DNA from: Halapricum hydrolyticum
Lineage (GTDB): Archaea; Halobacteriota; Halobacteria; Halobacteriales; Haloarculaceae
Assembly (NCBI RefSeq): GCF_025517535.1
Contig: NZ_JAOPKC010000007.1
Span: 1-64,000, forward strand
DNA: 64,000 nt
Reading direction: 5' to 3'
The position numbers and the translations under genes are program-made. The notes beneath the pieces were generated by a model. That model searched no databases, had not been told where the DNA came from, and saw nothing but the letters and a program-made list of their open reading frames with translations. The stretch's first letter is position 1; every line of letters starts with the position of its first letter. This document shows positions 7,325 through 14,881 of the stretch, one piece after another.

Positions 7325-8578
7325 CTACAATTGTGTAAGACTATCAATCTCTTCTAGTGCTTCAGTTGCGACGTCACCGAGTTCACCAGCTTCAATATGT
7401 GAGTACCGCTCTCTCACCATCTCCTCAGAGTTGTCTAAATACCGGGCAGCGACGGTGTAACCAAACGCACGAACAAGTACCTCGCCCATTCCACGTCGAC
7501 CACCGTGCGGAGCAAGATAATCGTGTTTCGGATGGTCGATGTCGATCTCTGCGTTATCCGAGAGTCGCTGAAGAATCGACCGTGCTCCATCCGTTGTGAT
7601 CGACGGCGGCCGAATATCCTCTTCAAGCGCTAGTATGAAGTCGCGAGCGTATTCGCCACGTCGCTCGTCGATTGCATTCGGGCGTTCCCCTCGGTCAGCT
7701 AGATCATCCTGTACGAGTGTTGCAAGCGTCCGTTGGTCGAACGTCGGAAACACCGGCCAGCGCTCCGTCGGTGGGTCCATCAGACGGCGATAGCTCCGCA
7801 GCGGCGAGATCACTGGGTCGGGGAGACTCGCGGCGTCCCACTGCTGTTTCTTCCGGTAGACGTCCATACTCCCGTCGTCGAGGGAGAGGTCCTCCCAGCG
7901 GACGCCGCGCCGGCGCGGGTCGTTCGGATCCCGGAGCAGTTCCCCGACGCGGACAGCTGTGTACGCGAGAACGAACACCAGCGCCCGGTCACGAGCCGCC
8001 TTCAGCGCTGCGTAGCGCGCTCGCTGCTTGTCGAGGGGGTCAGTATCCTCCGGGAGTGTCGTGTACGCCTCGACGGCGTCGCGAGCCCGTTCGTCGACGT
8101 AGCGGGTGAGGGCGTGGCGCTGTTCGGACGTCCAGGCCTGCTGGTCGCCGGGCTTGCGGCCGTCGTCCTCCGGCAGCGGCGCCATCGCACTCGCCCGCTG
8201 CGCGTAGTGCGCTTCGAGATATCCCTCGTTGACACACCACCCGCACCACGCAGAGATATAGCGATAGTAGGTTTGTACCGTGTTCTGTTTGAGTCCTCGA
8301 TCGCCGGCGAGATGCCGGGCGTACTCCCGGAACACGCGTTCGTCGAGGTCCTCGAAGGTGGGGTCGCGGTCGACGTCGTCGGGGACGATCCCGGTCCAGT
8401 CGTCGCCCCCGCGGTCGCCGGCGGCCCACTCAGCGAATCGTTCGAGTTCGCGGGCGGCGTTGCGTCGATAATTCCCACCGTCGCCTCCACGGCCTTTCCC
8501 CTTGTCCTGGAGGTAGCGCTCGAACGACTCGGAGAGTGAGGTCAATGGCGTCCGTTCCGTCGGTGTATTCCGGTCCAT
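7325..8578 (-). CDS. Tyrosine recombinase/integrase
   Basis: The 417-residue protein has an N-terminal SAM-like core-binding domain (about 12-125; FREYARHLAGDRGLKQNTV) and a C-terminal catalytic domain with R210 (AVRVGELLR), a lysine in the YRKKQ hairpin (243-244), H358/R361 (PHGGRRG) and nucleophile Y392 (RERYSHI). The catalytic set looks complete. It lies 27 bases downstream of the HEPN antitoxin/toxin gene on the same strand. No tRNA gene or direct att repeat was found beside it, so its target is unknown; it may resolve plasmid dimers or integrate an element. Confidence 0.9.
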   Translation of the reverse strand: MDRNTPTERTPLTSLSESFERYLQDKGKGRGGDGGNYRRNAARELERFAEWAAGDRGGDDWTGIVPDDVDRDPTFEDLDERVFREYARHLAGDRGLKQNTVQTYYRYISAWCGWCVNEGYLEAHYAQRASAMAPLPEDDGRKPGDQQAWTSEQRHALTRYVDERARDAVEAYTTLPEDTDPLDKQRARYAALKAARDRALVFVLAYTAVRVGELLRDPNDPRRRGVRWEDLSLDDGSMDVYRKKQQWDAASLPDPVISPLRSYRRLMDPPTERWPVFPTFDQRTLATLVQDDLADRGERPNAIDERRGEYARDFILALEEDIRPPSITTDGARSILQRLSDNAEIDIDHPKHDYLAPHGGRRGMGEVLVRAFGYTVAARYLDNSEEMVRERYSHIEAGELGDVATEALEEIDSLTQL

Positions 8579-8605
8579 AGTGCTCTCCTGAACTGTTGAA
8601 CGTAG

Positions 8606-9115
8606 TCAGTCACACAGACAGACGCCGCCTTCCCGAATCTGGCTCACTGCGAACTGATGGACAGCGTCGGCGAGGTCAGTCATTGCTTCCGCCTGCTCTT
8701 CGGTTGGACGCCCCCCGCCGTAATAACTCTCTGTCCGGTTCTCGCTGTAGAGGTCCTTCATCGCCTCTGCAGTCTCCCGCTCAAACAGCCCGATCTGGTG
8801 GGCACGCTCGTAGCTGAACTGGTGGTCCTGAAAGTCCTGAAGCATATCGTTCGTCATCGCGAGCGCGTACGCCTCGATCGACCGTTCGATCGCGCCGAAA
8901 CAGACCTCGATGACGGCCGTGTAGTACCCATCCTGTGACTGGAGAGTGTCAACGACCTCGAGGAGGCGGCACGCTTTCGTCAGCTGTGTCTTCCAGTCTT
9001 CGTCGGCACTAATCCCGTCCTCGAACGCTATTCGACCGCGTCCGACCATCTCGAAGGCATCCTGTGCACGGTCGAGTGCTGCGAGCACAGCGGTCGGGTC
9101 CGAGCCGTTACTCAT
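8606..9115 (-). CDS. HEPN-like partner of an MNT/HEPN toxin-antitoxin pair
   Basis: The 169-residue helical protein starts at the ATG at 9115, eight bases inside the end of the nucleotidyltransferase gene, so the two are translationally coupled. It has the HEPN helical pattern (VIEVCFGAIERSIEAYAL) and a loop ENRTESYYGGGRPT, where the usual R-x4-6-H is replaced by R-x3-YYGG, a variant seen in haloarchaeal pairs. In the family the HEPN protein is the toxin and the MNT protein the antitoxin that AMPylates it near a tyrosine; the YY pair could be that target, by inference. Confidence 0.75.
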   Translation of the reverse strand: MSNGSDPTAVLAALDRAQDAFEMVGRGRIAFEDGISADEDWKTQLTKACRLLEVVDTLQSQDGYYTAVIEVCFGAIERSIEAYALAMTNDMLQDFQDHQFSYERAHQIGLFERETAEAMKDLYSENRTESYYGGGRPTEEQAEAMTDLADAVHQFAVSQIREGGVCLCD

Positions 9116-9803
9116 CAGAGGCTCCTTCCTCCAAGAGGAGGTTCTCGACGGTTTCGAAGTCATTCGTCTTGTAGACCGGAATCCCTGAAACGACGATCTC
9201 TCGGATGTCTTCGGTGTACGCCGGGATCGCCTGGACGGCCTCGACATCGATATCGTAGGCGTATCGGTCACCATCGAACTCCGTGTCTTCGAGGTCACGG
9301 GCAATGGTGTTCGCTTCTCGTTGGCTTTCGGCCCGCCCAGACCGTGTTAGCACCCAGAGATCGATATCGCTCCGTCGGTCAGCCTCGCCCCGAGCCACAC
9401 TCCCATAGAGGATGATGCCGACGACGTCGTTGATGTTCTCACGAAGCTCCGTAACCGCAGCTTTGACGGGTTGATGATACTCTGGTTGGGGGATCCGGAG
9501 GATCGGATCGTCTGGAATCGACAGGCGCTGTCTGTTGATCTGGACGAGTCGCTGGTTGCTTTCGGGCGATTCGACGACCAAGTCGTTCGCGCTGAGAACG
9601 TTTACTGCCCGTCGGACGGACTGGTGTGAGTGACCGATCTGTGTCGCGAGTTCTCGCAGTGAGAAGTCACTGAATCGGTGGTTTGTTAAAAAGAGAAGGA
9701 CGTCGCTCGTCGCCTTGTGTTTGAATAAAGTCGGATCTAAAGGGGGTATTGAAAGAGAAATAGCTACTCCAGACGAATTCGTACTATCCGTCTCGCGGTT
9801 CAT
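9108..9803 (-). CDS. MNT-type nucleotidyltransferase antitoxin with winged-helix domain
   Basis: The 231-residue protein has a winged-helix domain (about 30-95; FSDFSLRELATQIGHSHQSV) and a minimal nucleotidyltransferase domain with GSVARGEADRRSDIDLW (G134-S135, D146, D148), the catalytic triad motif of MNT proteins. TATAAAAA at 9826-9833 is 26 bases from the ATG at 9803, marking this leaderless start over the GTG at 9815. The winged helix probably binds the promoter, so the protein is likely both autorepressor and antitoxin for the overlapping HEPN gene. Confidence 0.85.
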   Translation of the reverse strand: MNRETDSTNSSGVAISLSIPPLDPTLFKHKATSDVLLFLTNHRFSDFSLRELATQIGHSHQSVRRAVNVLSANDLVVESPESNQRLVQINRQRLSIPDDPILRIPQPEYHQPVKAAVTELRENINDVVGIILYGSVARGEADRRSDIDLWVLTRSGRAESQREANTIARDLEDTEFDGDRYAYDIDVEAVQAIPAYTEDIREIVVSGIPVYKTNDFETVENLLLEEGASDE

Positions 9804-9825
9804 GTGCCGTATCACGGACCACTAC

Positions 9826-9833
9826 TATAAAAA
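9826..9833 (-). promoter_or_regulatory. TATA box of the MNT-HEPN operon
   Basis: TTTTTATA on the minus strand, centred 26 bases from the ATG at 9803; this is the ideal spacing for a leaderless transcript. Confidence 0.7.
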
Positions 9834-9903
9834 CATTATACGTGAGTCGGGATCAGCCTAAATATTCATCTGCCAGCAATGGACGTGCGGAGAACGAGGT
9901 CCG

Positions 9904-10443
9904 TCACCTCCGGGCCCCACCACGTTCGGTCGCTGGGGCTAGAAAGTCCCACTCTCGGATGGCAAAACCCACAATTTCGATTCGCCGTTGGAGCTGTTCC
10001 CACTCGCGCGCGATCTCTCGGCGACGATCCTCTTCGGTGACGTCGAGTACCTGGTCAGCGATCGTCCCGCGAAGTTGGTTCGGTGACTCGACATCAAACT
10101 CGTCCTTCCATCCTCGGATCTGAGCGTTCATCTCGGTGAGCCGTTCGGTGAGGTCTTCGACGGTGTGGTCGCTGTCCCGAAGGCGTATGGCCTCCGTGAG
10201 TGCTTGACGACGATAATCGGGGAAGTATGTCGTGTGGCCCCCGGTGTCGTCACGGTGGAGGATGTCGTCGTCGACGAGATGTTCGAGGACGCGCTTGGTC
10301 GGCCCGTGTGACCAGTCTGCTTCGGAGGCGATCCAGTTTGCTGTCCGCGGCTCTGAAACCTGTCGGGCAACCATCCGCACCCGGTCTTCACCCGTGGGTT
10401 GGCGTTCCATCGGACCCTCGGAAATCGATTCACCTCCAGTCAT
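9904..10443 (-). CDS. ArsR-like winged-helix regulator (haloarchaeal family)
   Basis: The 179-residue protein begins MTGGESISEGPMERQPTGE and has a winged helix (EPRTANWIASEADWSHGPTKRVLEHL) with a wing containing TTYFPDYRRQA, followed by a long coiled helix (HTVEDLTERLTEMNAQIRGW). It resembles the abundant haloarchaeal ArsR-like regulators that lack metal-binding cysteines. ATAAAATA at 10466-10473 is about 27 bases from the ATG at 10443, so that start is preferred over two upstream in-frame starts. The strong inverted repeat at 10645 lies about 200 bases upstream. Confidence 0.75.
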   Translation of the reverse strand: MTGGESISEGPMERQPTGEDRVRMVARQVSEPRTANWIASEADWSHGPTKRVLEHLVDDDILHRDDTGGHTTYFPDYRRQALTEAIRLRDSDHTVEDLTERLTEMNAQIRGWKDEFDVESPNQLRGTIADQVLDVTEEDRRREIAREWEQLQRRIEIVGFAIREWDFLAPATERGGARR

Positions 10444-10465
10444 ACAACCCCGTTCGTGCTGTGTC

Positions 10466-10473
10466 ATAAAATA
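10466..10473 (-). promoter_or_regulatory. TATA box of the winged-helix regulator gene
   Basis: TATTTTAT on the minus strand at leaderless spacing from the ATG at 10443. Confidence 0.6.
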
Positions 10474-10644
10474 GGTCACAGGCATTTAGTCTATCACGAG
10501 GACTGCCCTCGCTATCTCCGCGGACTTGGCTGAGGCGACCCAGAGAAATCTCGAAACCCGTTCTTGGCGGGTCTACCCCGGGGGAAGCGTCTTTCTGAGC
10601 CGATTGCAGCATCCGTGCTTCACCGACGGCGTCGGGGTACTTCA

Positions 10645-10680
10645 AAGTGGTCGTGATTATTGGCATAATCAGGACCACTT
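10645..10680. repeat. Long inverted repeat, 16-base arms, TGGC loop
   Basis: Arms AAGTGGTCGTGATTAT and ATAATCAGGACCACTT pair with a single G/G mismatch around a four-base loop. It sits in the gene-free stretch 10474-10803. It could be an operator or a hairpin terminator; a short T-rich run (TTGTTGTTTT) follows on the plus strand, but no plus-strand gene ends here. Confidence 0.8.
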
Positions 10681-10753
10681 GTTGTTTTCGAGCCATCGGG
10701 AGAATTCGGGGGTCTAGAGTCTCTTAGCGCCGGAACTCCGCACTACAGTAGAA

Positions 10754-10776
10754 TGTATAGCGTATATCGCTATACA
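10754..10776. repeat. 23-base palindrome TGTATAGCG-N5-CGCTATACA
   Basis: Perfect 9-base arms around TATAT, just downstream of the parA-partner operon. It looks like an operator or a partition-related site. Apart from this and the repeat at 10645, I see nothing convincing in 10474-10803. Confidence 0.75.
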
Positions 10777-10803
10777 AAAACTCGGGCCTCGCTCTGCGCG
10801 AGG

Positions 10804-11211
10804 TCATTCGTCTCCGAGTTCCGAAAGCCGAGCCTTTATTTCCTCGGCATCCGCCTCAGAGAGCGCCTCAACACCAAACTGAACGAGTAGCGGGTAGAAG
10901 TGGCGGTTCTTCTTGAACTCGTCCTGGCCCGCCTTGCGGAGCTTTAGCTGGGACTCGAGGTAGGTATCCTCCATCTCGTCGAGGACATCGTCGGGAATGT
11001 AGATCGTCCGCCCATTCCACTCGTCCTTGATGTTCGTCTTCGTTTTGCTCGTTTCGTTCGTTTCACTCGTTGAAGTCGATTCGGTCGTTTCGGTCGATGA
11101 ACTTGTTTCCACCGTTTCACTCACCTCGCTCGTTTCGCTGGAATCGACCTCATCGTCCTCCTCTTCGTAGTTGCCCTCGATGCCGGAAGCATCACCCCAG
11201 CCGTCGCTCAT
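10804..11211 (-). CDS. ParA partner protein (candidate centromere-binding protein)
   Basis: The 135-residue protein starts within an ATGA overlap with parA (11208-11211). Residues 20-60 are a low-complexity Ser/Thr/Glu tail (SETSEVSETVE...). The C-terminal 75 residues are folded: GRTIYIPDDVLDEMEDTYLE, then FKKNRHFYPLLVQFGVEAL, a layout like ribbon-helix-helix or omega-type centromere binders. Position after parA supports a ParB-analogue role. The tail is encoded by DNA rich in CGAACGAAACGA, the same motif that fills the parA promoter, so the gene itself may hold binding sites. Confidence 0.7.
   Translation of the reverse strand: MSDGWGDASGIEGNYEEEDDEVDSSETSEVSETVETSSSTETTESTSTSETNETSKTKTNIKDEWNGRTIYIPDDVLDEMEDTYLESQLKLRKAGQDEFKKNRHFYPLLVQFGVEALSEADAEEIKARLSELGDE
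11049..11060. repeat. CGAACGAAACGA motif inside the ParA-partner gene
   Basis: Exact copy of the 12-base motif that recurs at 12050, 12249 and 36030. Related GAAACGA steps extend over 11036-11150 within the coding region for the Ser/Thr/Glu tail. Confidence 0.7.
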
Positions 11212-12026
11212 GCTTTCACCTCCTCAGGCGCAGTCTTCTCGAACGTCTCGTCGAACAGGTCGGCAATCTCGTTGAACAGGTCGCGTGCATCCTCGACGCG
11301 CTGGTTCTCCTTGCCGAAGCCGAAGACGGACACCCCCTCGCCGATCGACTGGGAGAGGTCGGTCCGCTTCGGGATCTCGAACACCGGGAGGGAGTACGCC
11401 GACTTGATCTCCTCGATGGTGTCGCGGTGTTCAGCGTTCTGCTCGACGCGGTTACAGACAATCGCGAGCCGATTGATGTCTCCGTACGCCTGTTCGAGGG
11501 AACTCAGCTGCTTTGCGAAAATCTGGAGGCTGTTGGCGTTGAGCTTCTCGGGAATGACGGGGATGACGACGTTGCCGGTTGCGACGAGGGCGTTGTCGGT
11601 GAGGACGTTCAGGGATGGCGGCGTGTCGACGATGATGTAGTCGTAGTCCTTCTCGAGTTCGTCGAGAGTCATCTCCAACCGCTCGCGACTCTTCGGCGCC
11701 TCAAGCAGCGTCTGGATGTTCTTGTTGTTCGCGAGTTTCTCGCTGGCGGGAAGGATGTCGAATTCCTCGTGCTCGACGATGATGTCGTTCACCGACTCCA
11801 TCTGGTCGAAGTCGAGGACGTCGAACAGCGTTGTACGGTCGGTATCGTAGTACAGATCGTTGTAGCCAAGAGAGCACGTGAGCCCTCCGTGGTAGTCGAT
11901 GTCGACCAAGAGGACGTCGTGACCTCGGGCGGCGAGTGCGCCGCCAGTATGAATGACGTCGGTTGTCTTCCCCGCGCCTCCCTTCTGATTCGCCACCGTG
12001 ATTCGTGCGGTATTGGTGTCGGTCAT
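11208..12026 (-). CDS. parA: ParA-family partition ATPase
   Basis: The 272-residue protein has the deviant Walker A motif NQKGGAGKTT (K15 and K20), a Walker A' segment VLLVDIDYHGGLT (family proteins more often have D-x-DPQ), and Walker B YDYIIVDTPPSL. This is the Soj/MinD/ParA group, the ATP-driven motor of plasmid segregation. It is first in a two-gene operon with a small partner, the usual parA-parB order. A TTTTAAC element near 12127-12133 predicts a leader of about 75 bases that runs through the motif field, so ParA or its partner may repress this promoter. Confidence 0.92.
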   Translation of the reverse strand: MTDTNTARITVANQKGGAGKTTDVIHTGGALAARGHDVLLVDIDYHGGLTCSLGYNDLYYDTDRTTLFDVLDFDQMESVNDIIVEHEEFDILPASEKLANNKNIQTLLEAPKSRERLEMTLDELEKDYDYIIVDTPPSLNVLTDNALVATGNVVIPVIPEKLNANSLQIFAKQLSSLEQAYGDINRLAIVCNRVEQNAEHRDTIEEIKSAYSLPVFEIPKRTDLSQSIGEGVSVFGFGKENQRVEDARDLFNEIADLFDETFEKTAPEEVKA

Positions 12027-12290
12027 TGTCTTCGTTTCTCTCGTTGTGTTCGTTTCGTTCGTTTTGGTCGTTTAGTTCGGTGCGTTCGGTGAGGGTGTTT
12101 CACTCGGTGAGAGGATTACTACGATGTTAAAACCAACTGTTCGTTTCGCTCGTTGAACTAATTGCGTTCATTTCTGTCACTCAATTCGTTCCGTTCGTTT
12201 GGAGAATTCAATTCATCAATCTCATTTACTTCATTCCATTCATTCTATTCGTTTCGTTCGTTCCTTTCGTTTCGGCCAAGGAGGTCGGCA
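12027..12290. repeat. Centromere-like field of AACGAA repeats upstream of parA
   Basis: On the minus strand this stretch is dense in AACGAACGAAACGA-type units (exact 12-base copies at 12050-12061 and 12249-12260, with many one-base variants such as GAACGGAACGA and GAATGAATGGAATG). Regular 4-5 base steps upstream of parA are typical of iterated centromere or operator arrays. No gene is present from 12027 to 12376; 12290-12376 shows nothing further. Confidence 0.65.
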
Positions 12291-12376
12291 CCCTCTGTGG
12301 GGATGGCGAAGCTGGATAGGATAGTCAGCTGAGAAGGCTTCGACAGATACTCGCAAAACCGACTTCTCAGAGGGGG

Positions 12377-14818
12377 TTAAAGCGATCGGACGGACAGACG
12401 TTTCTCAAACTCTTGGTCCGTCTTCTCTCGAATTTCGTGGCGTACCTCATCTTGGTCGGATTCAATCCCGAACTCGTCCTCAAACGAATCGAACCCAAGC
12501 GTCGACAGAATATCCAAGAGGAGCTCGATTCGTCGATCCTGCAGAGTCTCGTAGGTCCAGAAGGAGTTGAAATACGCCACTACATCGGCGTCCACATTCG
12601 AAACGTCACCGCCATCGTGCTGCTCACGGAGATTGTCGAGGGAGTCGCGATCGACGTTGCCGTATTCGGCCGTGAAATACCGATTGGGGTAGATACTGGC
12701 GAAACCGTCGATCTCGGAGTAGTACTGCGTCATCTTCTCGGCGAGTGGCCGATTACTCGCCCCGATATTATCGGTGTCACGGAGCAGGAGGAAGTTCCCG
12801 ATATCGTCGATGAACCCCTGCGTGATGAACTCCGAGATATTGTCTTTCAGTCGCTCCTCCTCTTCGTCGAGATCAGAGCGCTGCACCAGCTCGATATAGC
12901 GTTCGATCTCTGACGCGATCTCGATGTCCGGCTCCGAGTCGAGTTTGAAAAACTCCCGAAGCCACGTCGGGTCTTCCGGGTCGCTGACGGGAGTCTGCGG
13001 GAGGACGTGTTCGAGATGGATGTTCCCCATGTTCAGGTCTCGCTCGACGGCACGACTACTGTCGTCGAAGTGATCCTGGGCGATCTTCCCGAAGAGCAGT
13101 CGCGCCGTTCCGGTACTCCAGGACTGCGTCTGAACGACCGTATCGACGAACCGGTCGCCGAACAGCGTCGGCGTAGAGGAGCGCATCTCGGTGATGAGGT
13201 ACTCTCGAGAAGCCTCGTATACACTATCTGGAGTGGCGTCGGCAGTTGGTGCGAGATTGAACTCCTCGACGGCCTCGATGAAGACCTCGCGGAAAATACT
13301 CGGACGTTCAGAGATGAGGAGGCGTCGCAGGTTGAGTTTCTCGATGGTCTCTAGTACGCGGTGGAACTGTGCTGCATCCCGTTCCGATTCAGGATTGGTG
13401 TGATAGTAGAGCGCCAGGACGAATGGCCGCCACTGGTCCATCTGTTGGTTATTGAGGCGAACAAGGATTTCCCGACACTGCTCTCGGTGACTGGCTAACT
13501 CAAGGTCCTCGGCGGCGAGCTCCGTGGTTGTGATATCTTGGTAGTAGTCGACGAGGTCGTGCGCGTAGTCGAGGAAGGCCTTCGCTTCATCGAGATTCCG
13601 AAGGCGCGGGACGACATCCGAGTCGATGTTCCTCGTGTCGAAGGCGTTGGTCAGTTCGGCGCTGGCGTCACCAATCCTGTCGATGCCATCGTCGACGATA
13701 CTCAGATAGATCGAGAGATAGTCGTCGATGGCGTCACCATCGGTTGCGAACGCCACCACGATGTCCTCCCACTTGTCGACGTACTCGTCTTTCACGTCGG
13801 TATCGAAAAACGCGTTCACGACCGCCGCCCTGATACGGTCGATCTTCGTCAGATCGACGCCGCGGTCGTTCAAAATCTCGAAGATCTGCATCCGGAAGTC
13901 CGACTCCGCCTCTCGAATCAGGTACTCCCCGACGTGGTAGGAGTTGTAGACGTAGTTAAGGATATTCACGAGCGCTCGCACAGTCTCGTCCGGCGTCTCG
14001 GCGTCGGCGACGACGCCGCTAATCTTCTCGTCGTAGAACTCGTAAGCGTTCAACAACCGCCGGTGTGAGCGGTACAGTTTGAAGAACGCCCCTGAGGACA
14101 GCGAGTCAGTATCCAAGTCCGCGAGTTCATCGTCCGTGGTACCGAACCGGTCCAGACATTCCGAGACTTGTACTGCATCGCTGTTGTTCCCGTGAATGCT
14201 GAAGTCGGCCTCGTTCTTGAGGTAGTCCACCTGGGCGGAGGGCCCCATCATGAGGGCTTTGAAAAATTCAGCGTCGTGTTTGTTCAGCGTGAGACGAGGC
14301 TCACGTTTGCCGAACATCTCCTCCACATAGAGGATATCGGTGATTCGCCCGATCCCGTAGTCCCGAAACTCCGCCAGGGTATCGTCCTCGATAGAAGCTG
14401 GGTCGACGTCCTCGAGGTGCTCCATAAGGACGCGCAACAGCAGGTGTGTCGTCGTCAGGCGCTGTTGGCCGTCGATGACCTCGTACACCTGTTTGTCGTC
14501 GTTGACCGCGAAGTACATCGAGCTGAAGAACACGTCCGACACTTCGCGTCGGTCAGCGACCAGGTCGGCATTCACGAACTGCTCGATGTCCGACCAATAC
14601 TGTTCGTGGTGGATATTCTTCCACGAGTACAGTCGCTGGTACTCTGGTACGTTGAACTTCTGATCGGTGAGGACCTCCCCCAGAGTCCGTTTCTCCATCT
14701 CGAAATTCTCGGCCGTAATCGGCCGAACTACCTTCCCATCACCGACATTCCGGGTATCGAGATCTCTGCCATCGTAGTCGATGTACTTATCATACAAATC
14801 GTCAGCCTCGTCCGACAT
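12377..14818 (-). CDS. GmrSD-like DUF262/DUF1524 restriction enzyme
   Basis: The 813-residue single chain joins both GmrSD parts. The N-terminal DUF262 domain has FNVPEYQRLYSW (about 55-66) and the NTPase-like motif DGQQRLTT (116-123). The C-terminal DUF1524 HNH domain has NIHLEHVLPQTP (about 600) and IGNFLLL (about 672). GmrSD enzymes are type IV restriction systems that cut modified DNA using nucleotide hydrolysis. It follows a CoiA-like nuclease gene by 63 bases on the same strand and lies next to the Hma-like operon, so a defence role is well supported; the recognised modification is unknown. Confidence 0.85.
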   Translation of the reverse strand: MSDEADDLYDKYIDYDGRDLDTRNVGDGKVVRPITAENFEMEKRTLGEVLTDQKFNVPEYQRLYSWKNIHHEQYWSDIEQFVNADLVADRREVSDVFFSSMYFAVNDDKQVYEVIDGQQRLTTTHLLLRVLMEHLEDVDPASIEDDTLAEFRDYGIGRITDILYVEEMFGKREPRLTLNKHDAEFFKALMMGPSAQVDYLKNEADFSIHGNNSDAVQVSECLDRFGTTDDELADLDTDSLSSGAFFKLYRSHRRLLNAYEFYDEKISGVVADAETPDETVRALVNILNYVYNSYHVGEYLIREAESDFRMQIFEILNDRGVDLTKIDRIRAAVVNAFFDTDVKDEYVDKWEDIVVAFATDGDAIDDYLSIYLSIVDDGIDRIGDASAELTNAFDTRNIDSDVVPRLRNLDEAKAFLDYAHDLVDYYQDITTTELAAEDLELASHREQCREILVRLNNQQMDQWRPFVLALYYHTNPESERDAAQFHRVLETIEKLNLRRLLISERPSIFREVFIEAVEEFNLAPTADATPDSVYEASREYLITEMRSSTPTLFGDRFVDTVVQTQSWSTGTARLLFGKIAQDHFDDSSRAVERDLNMGNIHLEHVLPQTPVSDPEDPTWLREFFKLDSEPDIEIASEIERYIELVQRSDLDEEEERLKDNISEFITQGFIDDIGNFLLLRDTDNIGASNRPLAEKMTQYYSEIDGFASIYPNRYFTAEYGNVDRDSLDNLREQHDGGDVSNVDADVVAYFNSFWTYETLQDRRIELLLDILSTLGFDSFEDEFGIESDQDEVRHEIREKTDQEFEKRLSVRSL

Positions 14819-14881
14819 TATTGACTGCTGTTTGTAGTCCGTCCATTTACCGTTGTGGGCGGGTTTCCGGGCCGCGTCAGG

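Noticed and set aside
10430..10696. 88-codon minus-strand open frame upstream of the winged-helix regulator
   Set aside because: It overlaps the regulator promoter and start and runs through the long inverted repeat; composition is not haloarchaeal.
11070..12092. Long open frame on the plus strand opposite parA
   Set aside because: It is a shadow of parA codon bias; parA has all catalytic motifs, and the plus-strand product is Val/Leu/Arg-rich without any motif.
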